DNA from: SB25 sp050180705
Lineage (GTDB): Bacteria > Bacteroidota > Bacteroidia > Bacteroidales > Tenuifilaceae
Reading direction: 5' to 3'
Assembly: GCA_050180705.1 (NCBI GenBank)
Contig: JBFXDX010000001.1
Coordinates: 186,001 to 250,000 of the forward strand
Length of the DNA stretch: 64,000 bases
Shown here: piece by piece, positions 28,939 through 36,614 of the stretch
How the letters are laid out: the number at the start of each line of letters is the position of its first letter
Position numbering within the stretch: position 1 is the first letter of the stretch
Program-made: the position numbers and the translations under genes
Notes under the pieces: model-generated
What the model saw: only the letters and a program-made list of their open reading frames with translations
Databases searched by the model: none
What the model was told of the DNA's origin: nothing

Positions 28939-29925
28939 TTATTCATTCGGTTTAATTTTTGTCCATAAATGATTTCCATTCCAATCAATGAATAATTGTT
29001 CTTCATTATTGTTTCTTGTAATCCAAAATGAATAGCAATTAATATTTTTAAATTTATCTATTTTTAAGTCAATATAATTGAAGTCATCATAATCAAGACC
29101 TAGTTTTAGATTCACTGATTTTATGGAAAAAAGTTCATTTTTTTCATTCCCACTATAATTTATTGATTTTAATACTATCTTACATGTATCCGTATTATTA
29201 ATGTTATCATAAAAGTGTTCATCTTCTAAGTAAATTATTTTCTTGATTTCGGAATTAATTAGGAATTTTCTACCTGTATCAATAATATGAACATTGTCAT
29301 TTATTATATTATAGCTGTAAATTTGTTGATAATCACAATACAAAAATGTCTGGTTATCTAACCATTTTCCTTCATCAAGAAAAGTATTTTTAAATTCTTT
29401 AATAATCATATTTGCTTTGTTCAAAATAACAAAATGACGCCATTGGGGAAGGCCATCTCCATAAGAAACTTGAGCACTTACAGAGTATTCGGCATTTTTA
29501 ATGATTCTTTTGAAAAGTGTAATATCATTATATTTAACGAAAGAGGTTTTATTATTGTAAATGACTTTTACCCAATAGGAATTATTAAACAAAAATAAAG
29601 TTGGGAAAAAAGCGTTAATTTCCTTTATATATTTAAGAGAATCACTCCAATTAAGCACAGCTATTGTATCATGTTTTAATATTGTATCCGAAATAATATA
29701 TGCTTTATCTGAGAATATCCACAAATAGTTTCCCGAATCTGTTTTCTTTGGATTTTCATTCGAATTGAGCAATGGAGAATTCTTTAAATCAGCTAGGCAA
29801 AGTTTTTCTTTTGTAATAGAATCGTTCAATAGAGTTTTATTACTTGAACTTGTCTGATTTTTGTGATTTGAACACTCACAAAGAGTGATCACTAAAATCA
29901 CAAAAAATAATAATCTCAAATACAT
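28939..29925 (-). CDS. Putative lipoprotein, beta-propeller-like
   Basis: 328 residues. The leader MYLRLLFFVILVITLCEC leads to a Cys-Ser junction consistent with a lipoprotein (lipobox TLCEC). The mature part alternates strands with W/F-rich turns (KAYIISDTILKHDTIAVLNW, FLDEGKWLDNQTFLYCDYQQ), which could form a small propeller. No family recognised. Its 5' side carries GCCCAACTTACTTATGTATG, the recurring flank F. Confidence 0.6.
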   Translation of the reverse strand: MYLRLLFFVILVITLCECSNHKNQTSSSNKTLLNDSITKEKLCLADLKNSPLLNSNENPKKTDSGNYLWIFSDKAYIISDTILKHDTIAVLNWSDSLKYIKEINAFFPTLFLFNNSYWVKVIYNNKTSFVKYNDITLFKRIIKNAEYSVSAQVSYGDGLPQWRHFVILNKANMIIKEFKNTFLDEGKWLDNQTFLYCDYQQIYSYNIINDNVHIIDTGRKFLINSEIKKIIYLEDEHFYDNINNTDTCKIVLKSINYSGNEKNELFSIKSVNLKLGLDYDDFNYIDLKIDKFKNINCYSFWITRNNNEEQLFIDWNGNHLWTKIKPNE

Positions 29926-29985
29926 AATCTCAAATTTATTTTTTCTAATCGTATATCGTTGATGTTTTTGTTGTCTTTTTTAAAT

Positions 29986-30255
29986 GTTGCCCAACTTACT
30001 TATGTATGTATTAAAACTACATTTATCACTTCTTTTTTAATGTGTAACATGTAACTTTTGTTACATACTATTTTACTATAAAACTAGCAATAATTTTTGT
30101 AGAACAATGTATTCCAATGCTTTTATGTAATAGGGTATTGCTGTTACCGACTTCATTTGTGCATCCGTTCGCGCGCGTCTTTTTTGGACGCGTGCGGCAA
30201 ACCGACTTCATTTGTGCTTGCTTAATAATAAATGTACTATTCTATACTACATGCA
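29986..30255. repeat. Recurring 5' flank F with REP palindrome and RAYT-element end
   Basis: GCCCAACTTACTTATGTATG, then TTGTTACATACTATTTTACTATAAAACTAGCAATAATTTT (split here across two blocks of the repeat), AACAATGTATTCCAATGC, a REP at 30167-30197 and a right-end fragment (ATGTACTATTCTA...CATTTAAAGAAA). Same order as copy G at 34986-35325. Confidence 0.75.
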
Positions 30256-30335
30256 TTTAAAGAAAACAGTTTACTGAATAGACCTTAGATAAGTTTTCCC
30301 ACTTGACACAGTTTACTGAATAGACCCAACTTTAT

Positions 30336-30608
30336 AACCAGGCAAAGTCACTTTTCAACCGAGCAAAGTCACTTTTCAACCAAGTAAAGCCAGTTTATAA
30401 CCAAGTAAAGTCAGTTTGCAACCAAGTAAAGTTAGTTTACAACCGAGCAAAGTCAGTTTACAACTAAGCAAAGTTAGTTTTTAACCAAGTAAAGTCACTT
30501 TACAACCAAGCGAAGTTAGTTTACAACCAAGTAAAGTCAGTTTACAACTAAGCGAAGTTAGTTTACAACCAAGTAAAGTCAGTTTACAGCAAAGCAAAGT
30601 CAACTTGT
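30336..30608. repeat. 21-bp tandem repeat, about 13 copies
   Basis: Unit AACCAAGTAAAGTCAGTTTAC with drift (GAGCAAAG, TTAGTTT). In one plus-strand frame it reads as the heptad NQVKSVY for about 100 codons without a stop, but no usable start codon precedes it. It follows a duplicated CAGTTTACTGAATAGACC (near 30268 and 30310). Confidence 0.9.
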
Positions 30609-30915
30609 GAATTTGTTAATAAATATATTTGAGTTATTGATTCAGAAACAAGCTCCCTTTGCTCGGCGTAGTTTTGTGCGTTGGGATTTAAGCGCAGAGT
30701 AACTACGTTGTGGCTAAAGAATCGCTTACAGCTGTTTTGCCGTAAGGCAATTTTTTCGCAGTAGAGAGGCTGGAATTTTGGCAAACCAACACTAGCCCTT
30801 GCTCGGCATAGATTTCTCTCAGTGAACTCGTCTAAAAAAAAGAACGTTTCCTGACCGCGCAAGAACTCAATTTTTCACCATTACTATTCTAGACAAAATT
30901 TGTTAGTTTGCCAAT

Positions 30916-31137
30916 ATGTCAACAGGTTACCCAATGGCGGATCAAACTACACAGTACTACTTAACCTTGCAGGTGGTGGATTGGATAGACGTTTTTACAC
31001 GACCAATCTACCGTGATATTATAATTGATAGCTTATGCGCGGTCAGAAACCGCTACTTAGGTACGACGAAGTCGCAGACTTCGCCGAGCGAGGGTGCTGG
31101 TGTTTGTATCTATCCGTTCGCGCGCGTCTTCTTCTGA
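30916..31137 (+). pseudogene. RAYT transposase, 5' fragment
   Basis: The first 40 codons (QYYLTLQVVDWIDVFTRPIY...DIIIDS) align with the N terminus of the intact RAYT at 31196 (SYFITITLVEWQKLFQIPLY...IVIDS). At about 31035 homology stops at a palindromic repeat (31035-31094), and the rest of the frame translates repeat DNA. The His-x-His metal site is missing. Its likely 3' end survives at 31880-31990. Confidence 0.75.
31035..31094. repeat. Hairpin repeat, left direct copy
   Basis: GCGGTCAGAAACCGC and GACGAAGTCGCAGACTTCGC hairpins in tandem. A copy about 95 % identical in the same orientation is at 31993-32054. Confidence 0.8.
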
Positions 31138-31869
31138 CGCGTGCGGCTATTGTAATGGTTTAAAATTGTAGTAAATTTAATGAAAACTTGTCTATATGTC
31201 CGAGAAGTACAAAGTAATAGATACAATGTATTCTTACTTTATTACAATTACACTGGTTGAATGGCAAAAACTGTTTCAAATCCCGCTCTATGCAGAAATA
31301 GTCATTGATTCTATCCGCTACTGTCAGAATAATAAAGGCTTAGAGCTGTTTGGCTATGTTATTATGCCTAGCCATATACATTTAATTGCTCGCGCAGAGC
31401 AGTATCCTCTTAGCGAAGTGGTTCGCGATTTCAAGAAATTTACAGCAACAAGAATAATTGAAGAGTTGAGCAAGGATTTGGAGCACCATTCAACGCTAAC
31501 AATATTTGCTGATGCGGCAAACAGAATAAAGCGGAACAGAAATTACAAGGTATGGCAGGATGGCTTCCATCCCGAGGTAATAAGTAGTAATCAATTTTTC
31601 TACCAAAAACTGAAGTACATTCACGATAACCCAGTTGAAGCTGCATTGAGTAAACTACCCGAACAATATCCTTACAGTTCTGCAAGGAATTATGCTGAAC
31701 TCGACTATATATTAGAGATAGTGTTTGAGATGCCCCAACAAATTACATACTGCTAATAGGATTATAAGCGTAATTTAACTTGTTTAATAATGAGTGTGGG
31801 ATTTTACTTTGCATACATTTAAAGAAACTGGAAAAGAAGCGCACGCGTCAGAAGAAGACGCGCGCGAAC
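31116..31869 (+). mobile_element. RAYT-REP transposable unit with 30-bp terminal inverted repeats
   Basis: Positions 31116-31145 and 31840-31869 are perfect 30-nt inverted repeats; each is itself an imperfect hairpin (CGCGCGCGTC and GACGCGTGCG around TTCTTCT). They enclose one intact RAYT gene with about 50 bp on its left and 85 bp on its right. The unit lies between two fragments of another RAYT gene. Related REP palindromes occur at 7864, 10057, 10384, 17895, 30167, 35181 and 35290. Confidence 0.8.
31196..31756 (+). CDS. REP-associated tyrosine transposase (RAYT), intact
   Basis: 186 residues, normal for a RAYT. It should bind and process REP hairpins as single strands via a phosphotyrosine intermediate. 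The metal-binding HUH pair is in VIMPSHIHLIAR (H60, H62); the C-terminal helix FFYQKLKYIHDNPVEAAL holds the Tyr candidates (Y136, Y141); YPYSSARNY is the usual RAYT tail motif. ATG at 31196 begins just before the conserved strand SYFITITLVEW. It is enclosed by matching terminal inverted repeats, so it is probably the enzyme responsible for the REPs scattered through this island. Confidence 0.9.
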   Translation: MSEKYKVIDTMYSYFITITLVEWQKLFQIPLYAEIVIDSIRYCQNNKGLELFGYVIMPSHIHLIARAEQYPLSEVVRDFKKFTATRIIEELSKDLEHHSTLTIFADAANRIKRNRNYKVWQDGFHPEVISSNQFFYQKLKYIHDNPVEAALSKLPEQYPYSSARNYAELDYILEIVFEMPQQITYC

Positions 31870-31879
31870 AAGAGCAAGA

Positions 31880-31990
31880 ATAGTTGAAAAGCCGGAGGAT
31901 TACCTTTACTCAAGTGCCCGTAACTATGCAGATTTAGCTGGGCTGATTGAAATAGCGTATATTTATCCTAAATGGAAAACTTACCGATAG
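31880..31990 (+). pseudogene. RAYT transposase, 3' fragment
   Basis: 36 codons ending at TAG 31988-31990 read PEDYLYSSARNYADLAGLIE, matching the tail of the intact RAYT (PEQYPYSSARNYAELDYILE). The frame begins right beside the inverted repeat at 31840-31869. Together with 30916-31035 it looks like the ends of one RAYT gene whose middle was replaced by the inserted unit. Confidence 0.7.
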
Positions 31991-31992
31991 GA

Positions 31993-32054
31993 TTATGCGC
32001 GGTCAGAGACCGCTATTTAGGTACGACGAAGCCGCAGACTTCGCCGAGCGAGGG
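31993..32054. repeat. Hairpin repeat, right direct copy
   Basis: Same two hairpins as 31035-31094, in the same orientation, immediately after the 3' RAYT fragment and just before the end of the SIR2 gene. Confidence 0.8.
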
Positions 32055-32063
32055 CATTATATT

Positions 32064-33947
32064 TCATTTAATTAAATCTTTTGTAAATGAAACATGCATT
32101 TTCTTACTTCGGCTTTTCATTCTAACAATATTATCTTCCCTTTTCATTATCGCCTGAAGATTTGTAACATATGTATCCATGAATTCGATTTTCTTGTATC
32201 CAAGATTAATGTCCAAACCATGTAGTTCTATTATTTCTTCAACCTTATGAAGAGCGACAACAGGAGCGTTAAGCTCATTAACATTTTTGAATTGTTCAAC
32301 AATTTCATCAGAATAATTATCAATTAGAGTCATTGTTAGTTCATCATCCCAATCTAAAACCAAATATTCTTCTTCAATAACAGTTACTAAATATTCAACC
32401 GTTTTTATGGTTTTATCATTAACGCTATTTATATGAATATTTGAAAACCTAACATTATAATGATTTTCAATCTTTTTAAGGTTAATGAAATAACTATAAA
32501 AGAAAGTCGATTGCTTAAGTAGCTCAGAAGATTTAGGAAAAACTTTGGATATAGGATTACCTAACTCAGGGAAAACAGTAAACATTTTTCCATCTGCAAG
32601 TTTCATAAGTAAGGTAAACAAATCTATCTCAGTTTTAACATTTTTACAAATCTCTTTATGATTATAACTCATTTTAACTTTTATTTCAGGCATTGTTTCC
32701 AAATCTACCTTAACCACGATATCTGCATTCTCAATTTCTAGATGTATTTCAATCAAATTTGGAGAACCATATAATTTACTTGTAATACCATTATACTCAA
32801 AACCATCATCAAATCTAATATCAATTTTGGTTTCTAATTTTGGAACGCTCTTAAATTCAAGTTTTAAGATACCTTCAGAATTTGGAAACTTTACTCCGCC
32901 ATACCAGAAATCCGCGTTTAATAATTTATCTTCTGGGATTTCAAATGTTCCAAATTTTCTACCATTAGCAAAATCATTGAGTTCTTTGATAAACTCTTTT
33001 TCATTTTTAAATGTAAAATTCACTACACCATGTATGTCATCTTTTGTCCCTTTTAATGAAGTAACCTTATATCTATCTTTATCGGCTTTTAAATCTGGAA
33101 GTAAGTCAATATTTGCTAGAAATTCACGAAAAGTATCTGCTGAGGTCTTTCCGGTTTCAATATCTGAAATAATATGTTCTTTCAAATGTAAAAGTAACTC
33201 TGAAATAATTTTCTCTGCTGTTGAATCTATGTAATGAATCCCTTTTTTTATAAGGTTATTTACTTTATGTTGAGGAAGGTTTGGTGCAACTAAAAATCCT
33301 TCTTTTCTATTTTCTCCTAATGAATCAGTAATTCTGTCAAATATGACAGAAACATTTGGGTCTTCTAGATTATATCCTAAGAATAATACAGCTTTAGTCG
33401 CTAACCTTTCACGTATTACAGACCAATATGTACCATTATCTTTATTCTCCTTGAAGAAATTATTATAATCTGATTTAGTTAAAATTACACTTTCAGGTTC
33501 ACTTAAATCTCCGTGAACTTTAAATATTTGTGTTTTCTTATTGTTGATATATGGAATCTGTGTTGTTTTAAAAATCTTCTGAGCTTTTTGACCATAAGAA
33601 TCTTCAAATAATGAATCATAATTAGTCGTTATTATTGTTCTAAAATGAGGTATTATAGCCAACCTATCATGAATATCCTTAGATTCAGCTTTCTTCAGAA
33701 AAGTATCGTTTAATATTTGTAATAGACTATTCTTATTATTCCCTTTTATTCTATAAAACTCTTCTGCTAAGTCAGGGAGAGGAATATTTATATCAATTTC
33801 TTCTTTTTCTTTTGATGTTAGGTTTTCAATAAGAATTTCAGTTAACCTTTTTCCAGAAGGATAACCTGCATACAATGACATACCTGCTCCAGCCCAAATT
33901 ATTACTTCTTCCTTTCTTATTAGTTTATATAAATTCTCTTTATACAT
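32064..33947 (-). CDS. SIR2-domain protein, candidate NADase defence effector
   Basis: 627 residues. The N-terminal 250 form a SIR2_2-type Rossmann domain: IIWAGAGMS (17-24) for NAD binding, TTNYD with N109 and VHGD with H145 as the likely catalytic pair, and FLGYNLEDPNV (189-199). SIR2 domains in this setting usually cleave NAD+ to abort phage infection (Thoeris ThsA, DSR proteins, SIR2-pAgo). The remaining 370 residues are beta-rich and unrecognised, with no STALD, HerA or Argonaute feature visible. A helical protein (34104-34964) is encoded upstream on the same strand, separated by an attC-like structure. Domain call is firm; a defence role is inference. Confidence 0.8.
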   Translation of the reverse strand: MYKENLYKLIRKEEVIIWAGAGMSLYAGYPSGKRLTEILIENLTSKEKEEIDINIPLPDLAEEFYRIKGNNKNSLLQILNDTFLKKAESKDIHDRLAIIPHFRTIITTNYDSLFEDSYGQKAQKIFKTTQIPYINNKKTQIFKVHGDLSEPESVILTKSDYNNFFKENKDNGTYWSVIRERLATKAVLFLGYNLEDPNVSVIFDRITDSLGENRKEGFLVAPNLPQHKVNNLIKKGIHYIDSTAEKIISELLLHLKEHIISDIETGKTSADTFREFLANIDLLPDLKADKDRYKVTSLKGTKDDIHGVVNFTFKNEKEFIKELNDFANGRKFGTFEIPEDKLLNADFWYGGVKFPNSEGILKLEFKSVPKLETKIDIRFDDGFEYNGITSKLYGSPNLIEIHLEIENADIVVKVDLETMPEIKVKMSYNHKEICKNVKTEIDLFTLLMKLADGKMFTVFPELGNPISKVFPKSSELLKQSTFFYSYFINLKKIENHYNVRFSNIHINSVNDKTIKTVEYLVTVIEEEYLVLDWDDELTMTLIDNYSDEIVEQFKNVNELNAPVVALHKVEEIIELHGLDINLGYKKIEFMDTYVTNLQAIMKREDNIVRMKSRSKKMHVSFTKDLIK

Positions 33948-33974
33948 GATTTTCTATTTATACAGTTTTTTAGC

Positions 33975-34109
33975 CTTGCCCATAACGGCTCGCATATGTA
34001 AAGTTGGCGATTGCGTGGTAATTTCCTATCATACCGAAAAAAAGTTTAAGCGGACTACAACCCTTATAATTATTGATTCTGCGCCAATTTTGTATATACA
34101 TTGTTAGGA
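33975..34109 (-). other. attC-like recombination site candidate
   Basis: TAACGGCTCGCATATGTAAA...GTTGGCG (33983-34009) pairs imperfectly with CGCCAATTTTGTATATACA...TTGTTA (34082-34106). On the minus strand the outer ends are TCCTAAC (close to RYYYAAC) and GTTATGGGC (poor match to GTTRRRY). The structure starts inside the stop codon of the 286-residue gene, the usual placement of a cassette attC. Confidence 0.45.
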
Positions 34110-34964
34110 GTTCGGGCTTTTTATTTTATCCATAATATCCTGTCTTGACTTTTTTATCATATCTAACAGTTCGATTACTTTACTTTCGTTTTCATTGGTC
34201 TTGGCACATTCAATTTTTGCTAATAAGTTGTCAAACATTACCTCGATTTGTGTATTTGCTTTCTCATTTTTCTGTCGTTCTTTTAACGAAGCAATCAACG
34301 CCATTTTTTCTGTAAATCGAAACATTTCTGTTAAAATTCCAAGAAAAGGAGACAATTTCAAAAAAGTTTGTTCTACATTCAATCCAACTGTCATATCATA
34401 CACTTTACTTGCAACTTTATCGTAATGTACAGATAAATCTCTTTGTTCTTTTATAGATGAAAAGTTATCATCGAAATATTTCTCCAGTTTTAGAGTCAGG
34501 TTATCGTATTCATTATTTAATTCTGGCAATGAAATTGAAACAACACTTTTAATGTCTTTGTGCCAAAAGGAATTATTTCTGTCTCTAGTTATTAGATCTC
34601 CAGTTTCATTCTTTCTCACAAAATTATAAATCTGCTTATATCCTTCATTTATAATCACGATGATTTGTCGCAAAGAGAACAATTTCTCATAGGTAAATTT
34701 AGAATTCAAATGAGCTCGTGTTGCAGATGCCAAATCAAGAAAGACAATTCCTATTAGCATTCTATATTCCAGCATTTTATCCATTGTTTCAAAAGTCTCA
34801 TTTTCTATATTTATATTATGAGATTCAAGAAATTCCATTGCATTTACCTTCTTTCTAAGAAATCCACGTACTTGGTCAATTGCTTTTGAAACATATTCAA
34901 TTGATTTTTCTGTATTATCAATTAGTTTTGCTTCTGTCTCTTTTGTCATTGGTTTATGTTTCAT
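34104..34964 (-). CDS. Helical protein of unknown function upstream of SIR2 gene
   Basis: 286 residues, nearly all helical and charged, no signal peptide or membrane span. SIEYVSKAIDQVRGFLRKKV, NSKFTYEKLFSLRQIIVIIN and YDNLTLKLEKYFDDNFSSIK suggest a long helical bundle of the kind seen in many uncharacterised accessory proteins; YDNLTLKLE...SVHYDKVASKVYDM has no Rx4-6H. It may be an independent cassette or act with the SIR2 protein. Recurring flank G lies upstream. Confidence 0.6.
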   Translation of the reverse strand: MKHKPMTKETEAKLIDNTEKSIEYVSKAIDQVRGFLRKKVNAMEFLESHNINIENETFETMDKMLEYRMLIGIVFLDLASATRAHLNSKFTYEKLFSLRQIIVIINEGYKQIYNFVRKNETGDLITRDRNNSFWHKDIKSVVSISLPELNNEYDNLTLKLEKYFDDNFSSIKEQRDLSVHYDKVASKVYDMTVGLNVEQTFLKLSPFLGILTEMFRFTEKMALIASLKERQKNEKANTQIEVMFDNLLAKIECAKTNENESKVIELLDMIKKSRQDIMDKIKSPNS

Positions 34965-34985
34965 ATTGCAATATCGTTTCTTTGC

Positions 34986-35325
34986 CTGACACCTAATTTA
35001 CTTATACATGTACTAAAACTAAATTTTTCACACCTTACTTAATGTGTAACATGTAGCTTTTGTTACATATTATTTTACTATAAAACTAGCAATAATTTTT
35101 ATAGAACAATGTATTCCAATGTTTTTATGTGGTTTAATGGGGAATAGGGTATTGCGGTTACCGGCTTCACTTGTGCATCCGTTCGCGCGCGTCTTCTTTG
35201 GACGCGTGCGGCAAACCGGCTTCACTTGTGCTTGTTTAATAGTGAGTGTACTATTCTACTTTGCATACATTTAAAGAAACAGGGAAAGAAGCGCACGCGT
35301 TGGAAGAAGATGTGCGCGAACAACA
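34986..35325. repeat. Recurring 5' flank G with paired REPs (internally deleted RAYT unit)
   Basis: The first part (34986-35140) is the flank shared with copies D, E and F. It is followed by inverted REPs at 35181-35211 and about 35290-35321 with about 80 bp between. That 80 bp contains ACTATTCTACTTTGCATACATTT and AAAGAAACAGGG, i.e. the right end of the RAYT unit at 31116-31869 without its gene. It is therefore a MITE-like derivative. Confidence 0.75.
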
Positions 35326-35340
35326 TGGCGCAGAATAGTA

Positions 35341-35375
35341 TAAAAAAAGGATTGAGCCGCATAACGCGGCTCAAT
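35341..35375 (-). terminator. Intrinsic terminator of the OYE-like gene
   Basis: ATTGAGCCGC (351-360) pairs perfectly with GCGGCTCAAT (366-375); on the minus strand it is followed by CC and a run of seven T. It ends transcription from 35397-36443. Confidence 0.85.
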
Positions 35376-35396
35376 TGTATGCTAAGGCTAAATGTT

Positions 35397-36443
35397 TTAG
35401 TCGTTATAAAGCGGGCACGATTCGGCTCTTGAGAATCGTTTGCAACGGGGCTGACAGTCGATACAGTAAATAATATCCTCGTTACTCTTTGCTTTGTTGG
35501 CCCAATGGGCATCGGTAAGCATATCGCGTCCAATGGCAACCATATCGGCAAGGCCATTCTCAACCAGCTTGTTTGCCCGTTCGGGGGTTCGAATTTGGTT
35601 TACTGTAATTACTGGAATATTAACGTGCTTTTTTATCTGGGTTCCCATGTAGATAATTGAGTTGAACTCGACACCCTGAGGTACTTCGGCGTTAATTCCC
35701 TTTGTGCCTCCATGCGATGCATGAATAATATCGACACCATATTTCTCGAGTGCCTGTGCAATTTCAATTCCATCGGTTAGTGTGGGCGAGCACGCTGCTA
35801 AACGGTAATCCAGAATAAAGTTATCGTTTGTGGAAGCTTTAATGCCAGCAATAATTTCGGATGCCAGGCGAAGTCGGTTTTCGGTACTTCCTCCGTATTC
35901 GTCGGTTCTATGGTTTATTGCCGACGAGGCAAATTGGTTAAGCAGATATCCGTGTGCGCCATGTAGCTCAACGCCATCGAAACCTGCTTTTTGTGCTCTA
36001 ATGGCGGCAGCAATAAAATCTTCGCGGGTTCGATGAATTTGCTCCACCGTCATTTCAACCGATCGTTCATTGTCGGGATCAACCGAGGGGCCATAGGCAA
36101 ATTCCGATACGGCTTTACGGGTAACCAATCCGGCATGATGTATTTGGAGTAGAACAACCGCGCCGTGTTTATGGCAGGCTGCTGTTATTTTGTTTAGTCC
36201 CTCAATCTGTTCATCGTTCCATGCTCCCAGCTGGTAGCTGAATATTCTACCAATTGGATTAACACAGGTGGCTTCCACCACAATAAGCCCAGCACCACCT
36301 TTAGCTCTTTCCTCGTAATGTGCAATATGCTTACTGGTAACCTTACCATCGGTTTCGGCCCATCCAAAGTTAACCACAGGTGGAAACACTATTCTATTAC
36401 GGATTTGTATCCCTTTAATTTCTATTGGCGAAAATATATTCAT
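35397..36443 (-). CDS. NADH:flavin oxidoreductase, old yellow enzyme family
   Basis: 348 residues forming an FMN-binding TIM barrel (MNIFSPIEIKGIQIRNRIVF start; LQIHHAGL near 105; FDGVELHGAHGYLLNQFAS; GGSTENRLRLASEI). Family members reduce activated C=C bonds with NAD(P)H. The C terminus CIDCQPRCKRFSRAESC has the CxxCxxxC spacing of the 4Fe-4S cluster in 2,4-dienoyl-CoA-reductase-like enzymes, but the pyridine-nucleotide domain that normally follows is absent. It thus looks like a single-domain enzyme with a remnant or functional iron-sulfur site. Substrate unknown. Confidence 0.85.
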   Translation of the reverse strand: MNIFSPIEIKGIQIRNRIVFPPVVNFGWAETDGKVTSKHIAHYEERAKGGAGLIVVEATCVNPIGRIFSYQLGAWNDEQIEGLNKITAACHKHGAVVLLQIHHAGLVTRKAVSEFAYGPSVDPDNERSVEMTVEQIHRTREDFIAAAIRAQKAGFDGVELHGAHGYLLNQFASSAINHRTDEYGGSTENRLRLASEIIAGIKASTNDNFILDYRLAACSPTLTDGIEIAQALEKYGVDIIHASHGGTKGINAEVPQGVEFNSIIYMGTQIKKHVNIPVITVNQIRTPERANKLVENGLADMVAIGRDMLTDAHWANKAKSNEDIIYCIDCQPRCKRFSRAESCPLYND

Positions 36444-36614
36444 TACTTAAGAGTTTATAAGGTTGTAAAGATAAGAGATGTTTTCTTACGGTGAATCCGA
36501 AAAAAAGATGACCGGTTATAGTTTTCGGTAACCCAAAGTAATACCAACTCTTTACAACCACTATCAACAATCAACGATTAACAAACAACGAACAACGATC
36601 AACAATCAACTAAT

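Noticed and set aside
30584..30862. Minus-strand ORF of 92 codons starting MRGQETFFFLDEF
   Set aside because: Part of it reads through the tandem repeat and the remainder has Arg/Cys-rich low-quality sequence. I could not support it as a gene, although the region 30650-30880 is otherwise unexplained and might be another repeat.
28803..34109. A genuine integron
   Set aside because: No integrase gene is present and the attC-like cores have mismatches, so only a cassette-like hypothesis is reported.
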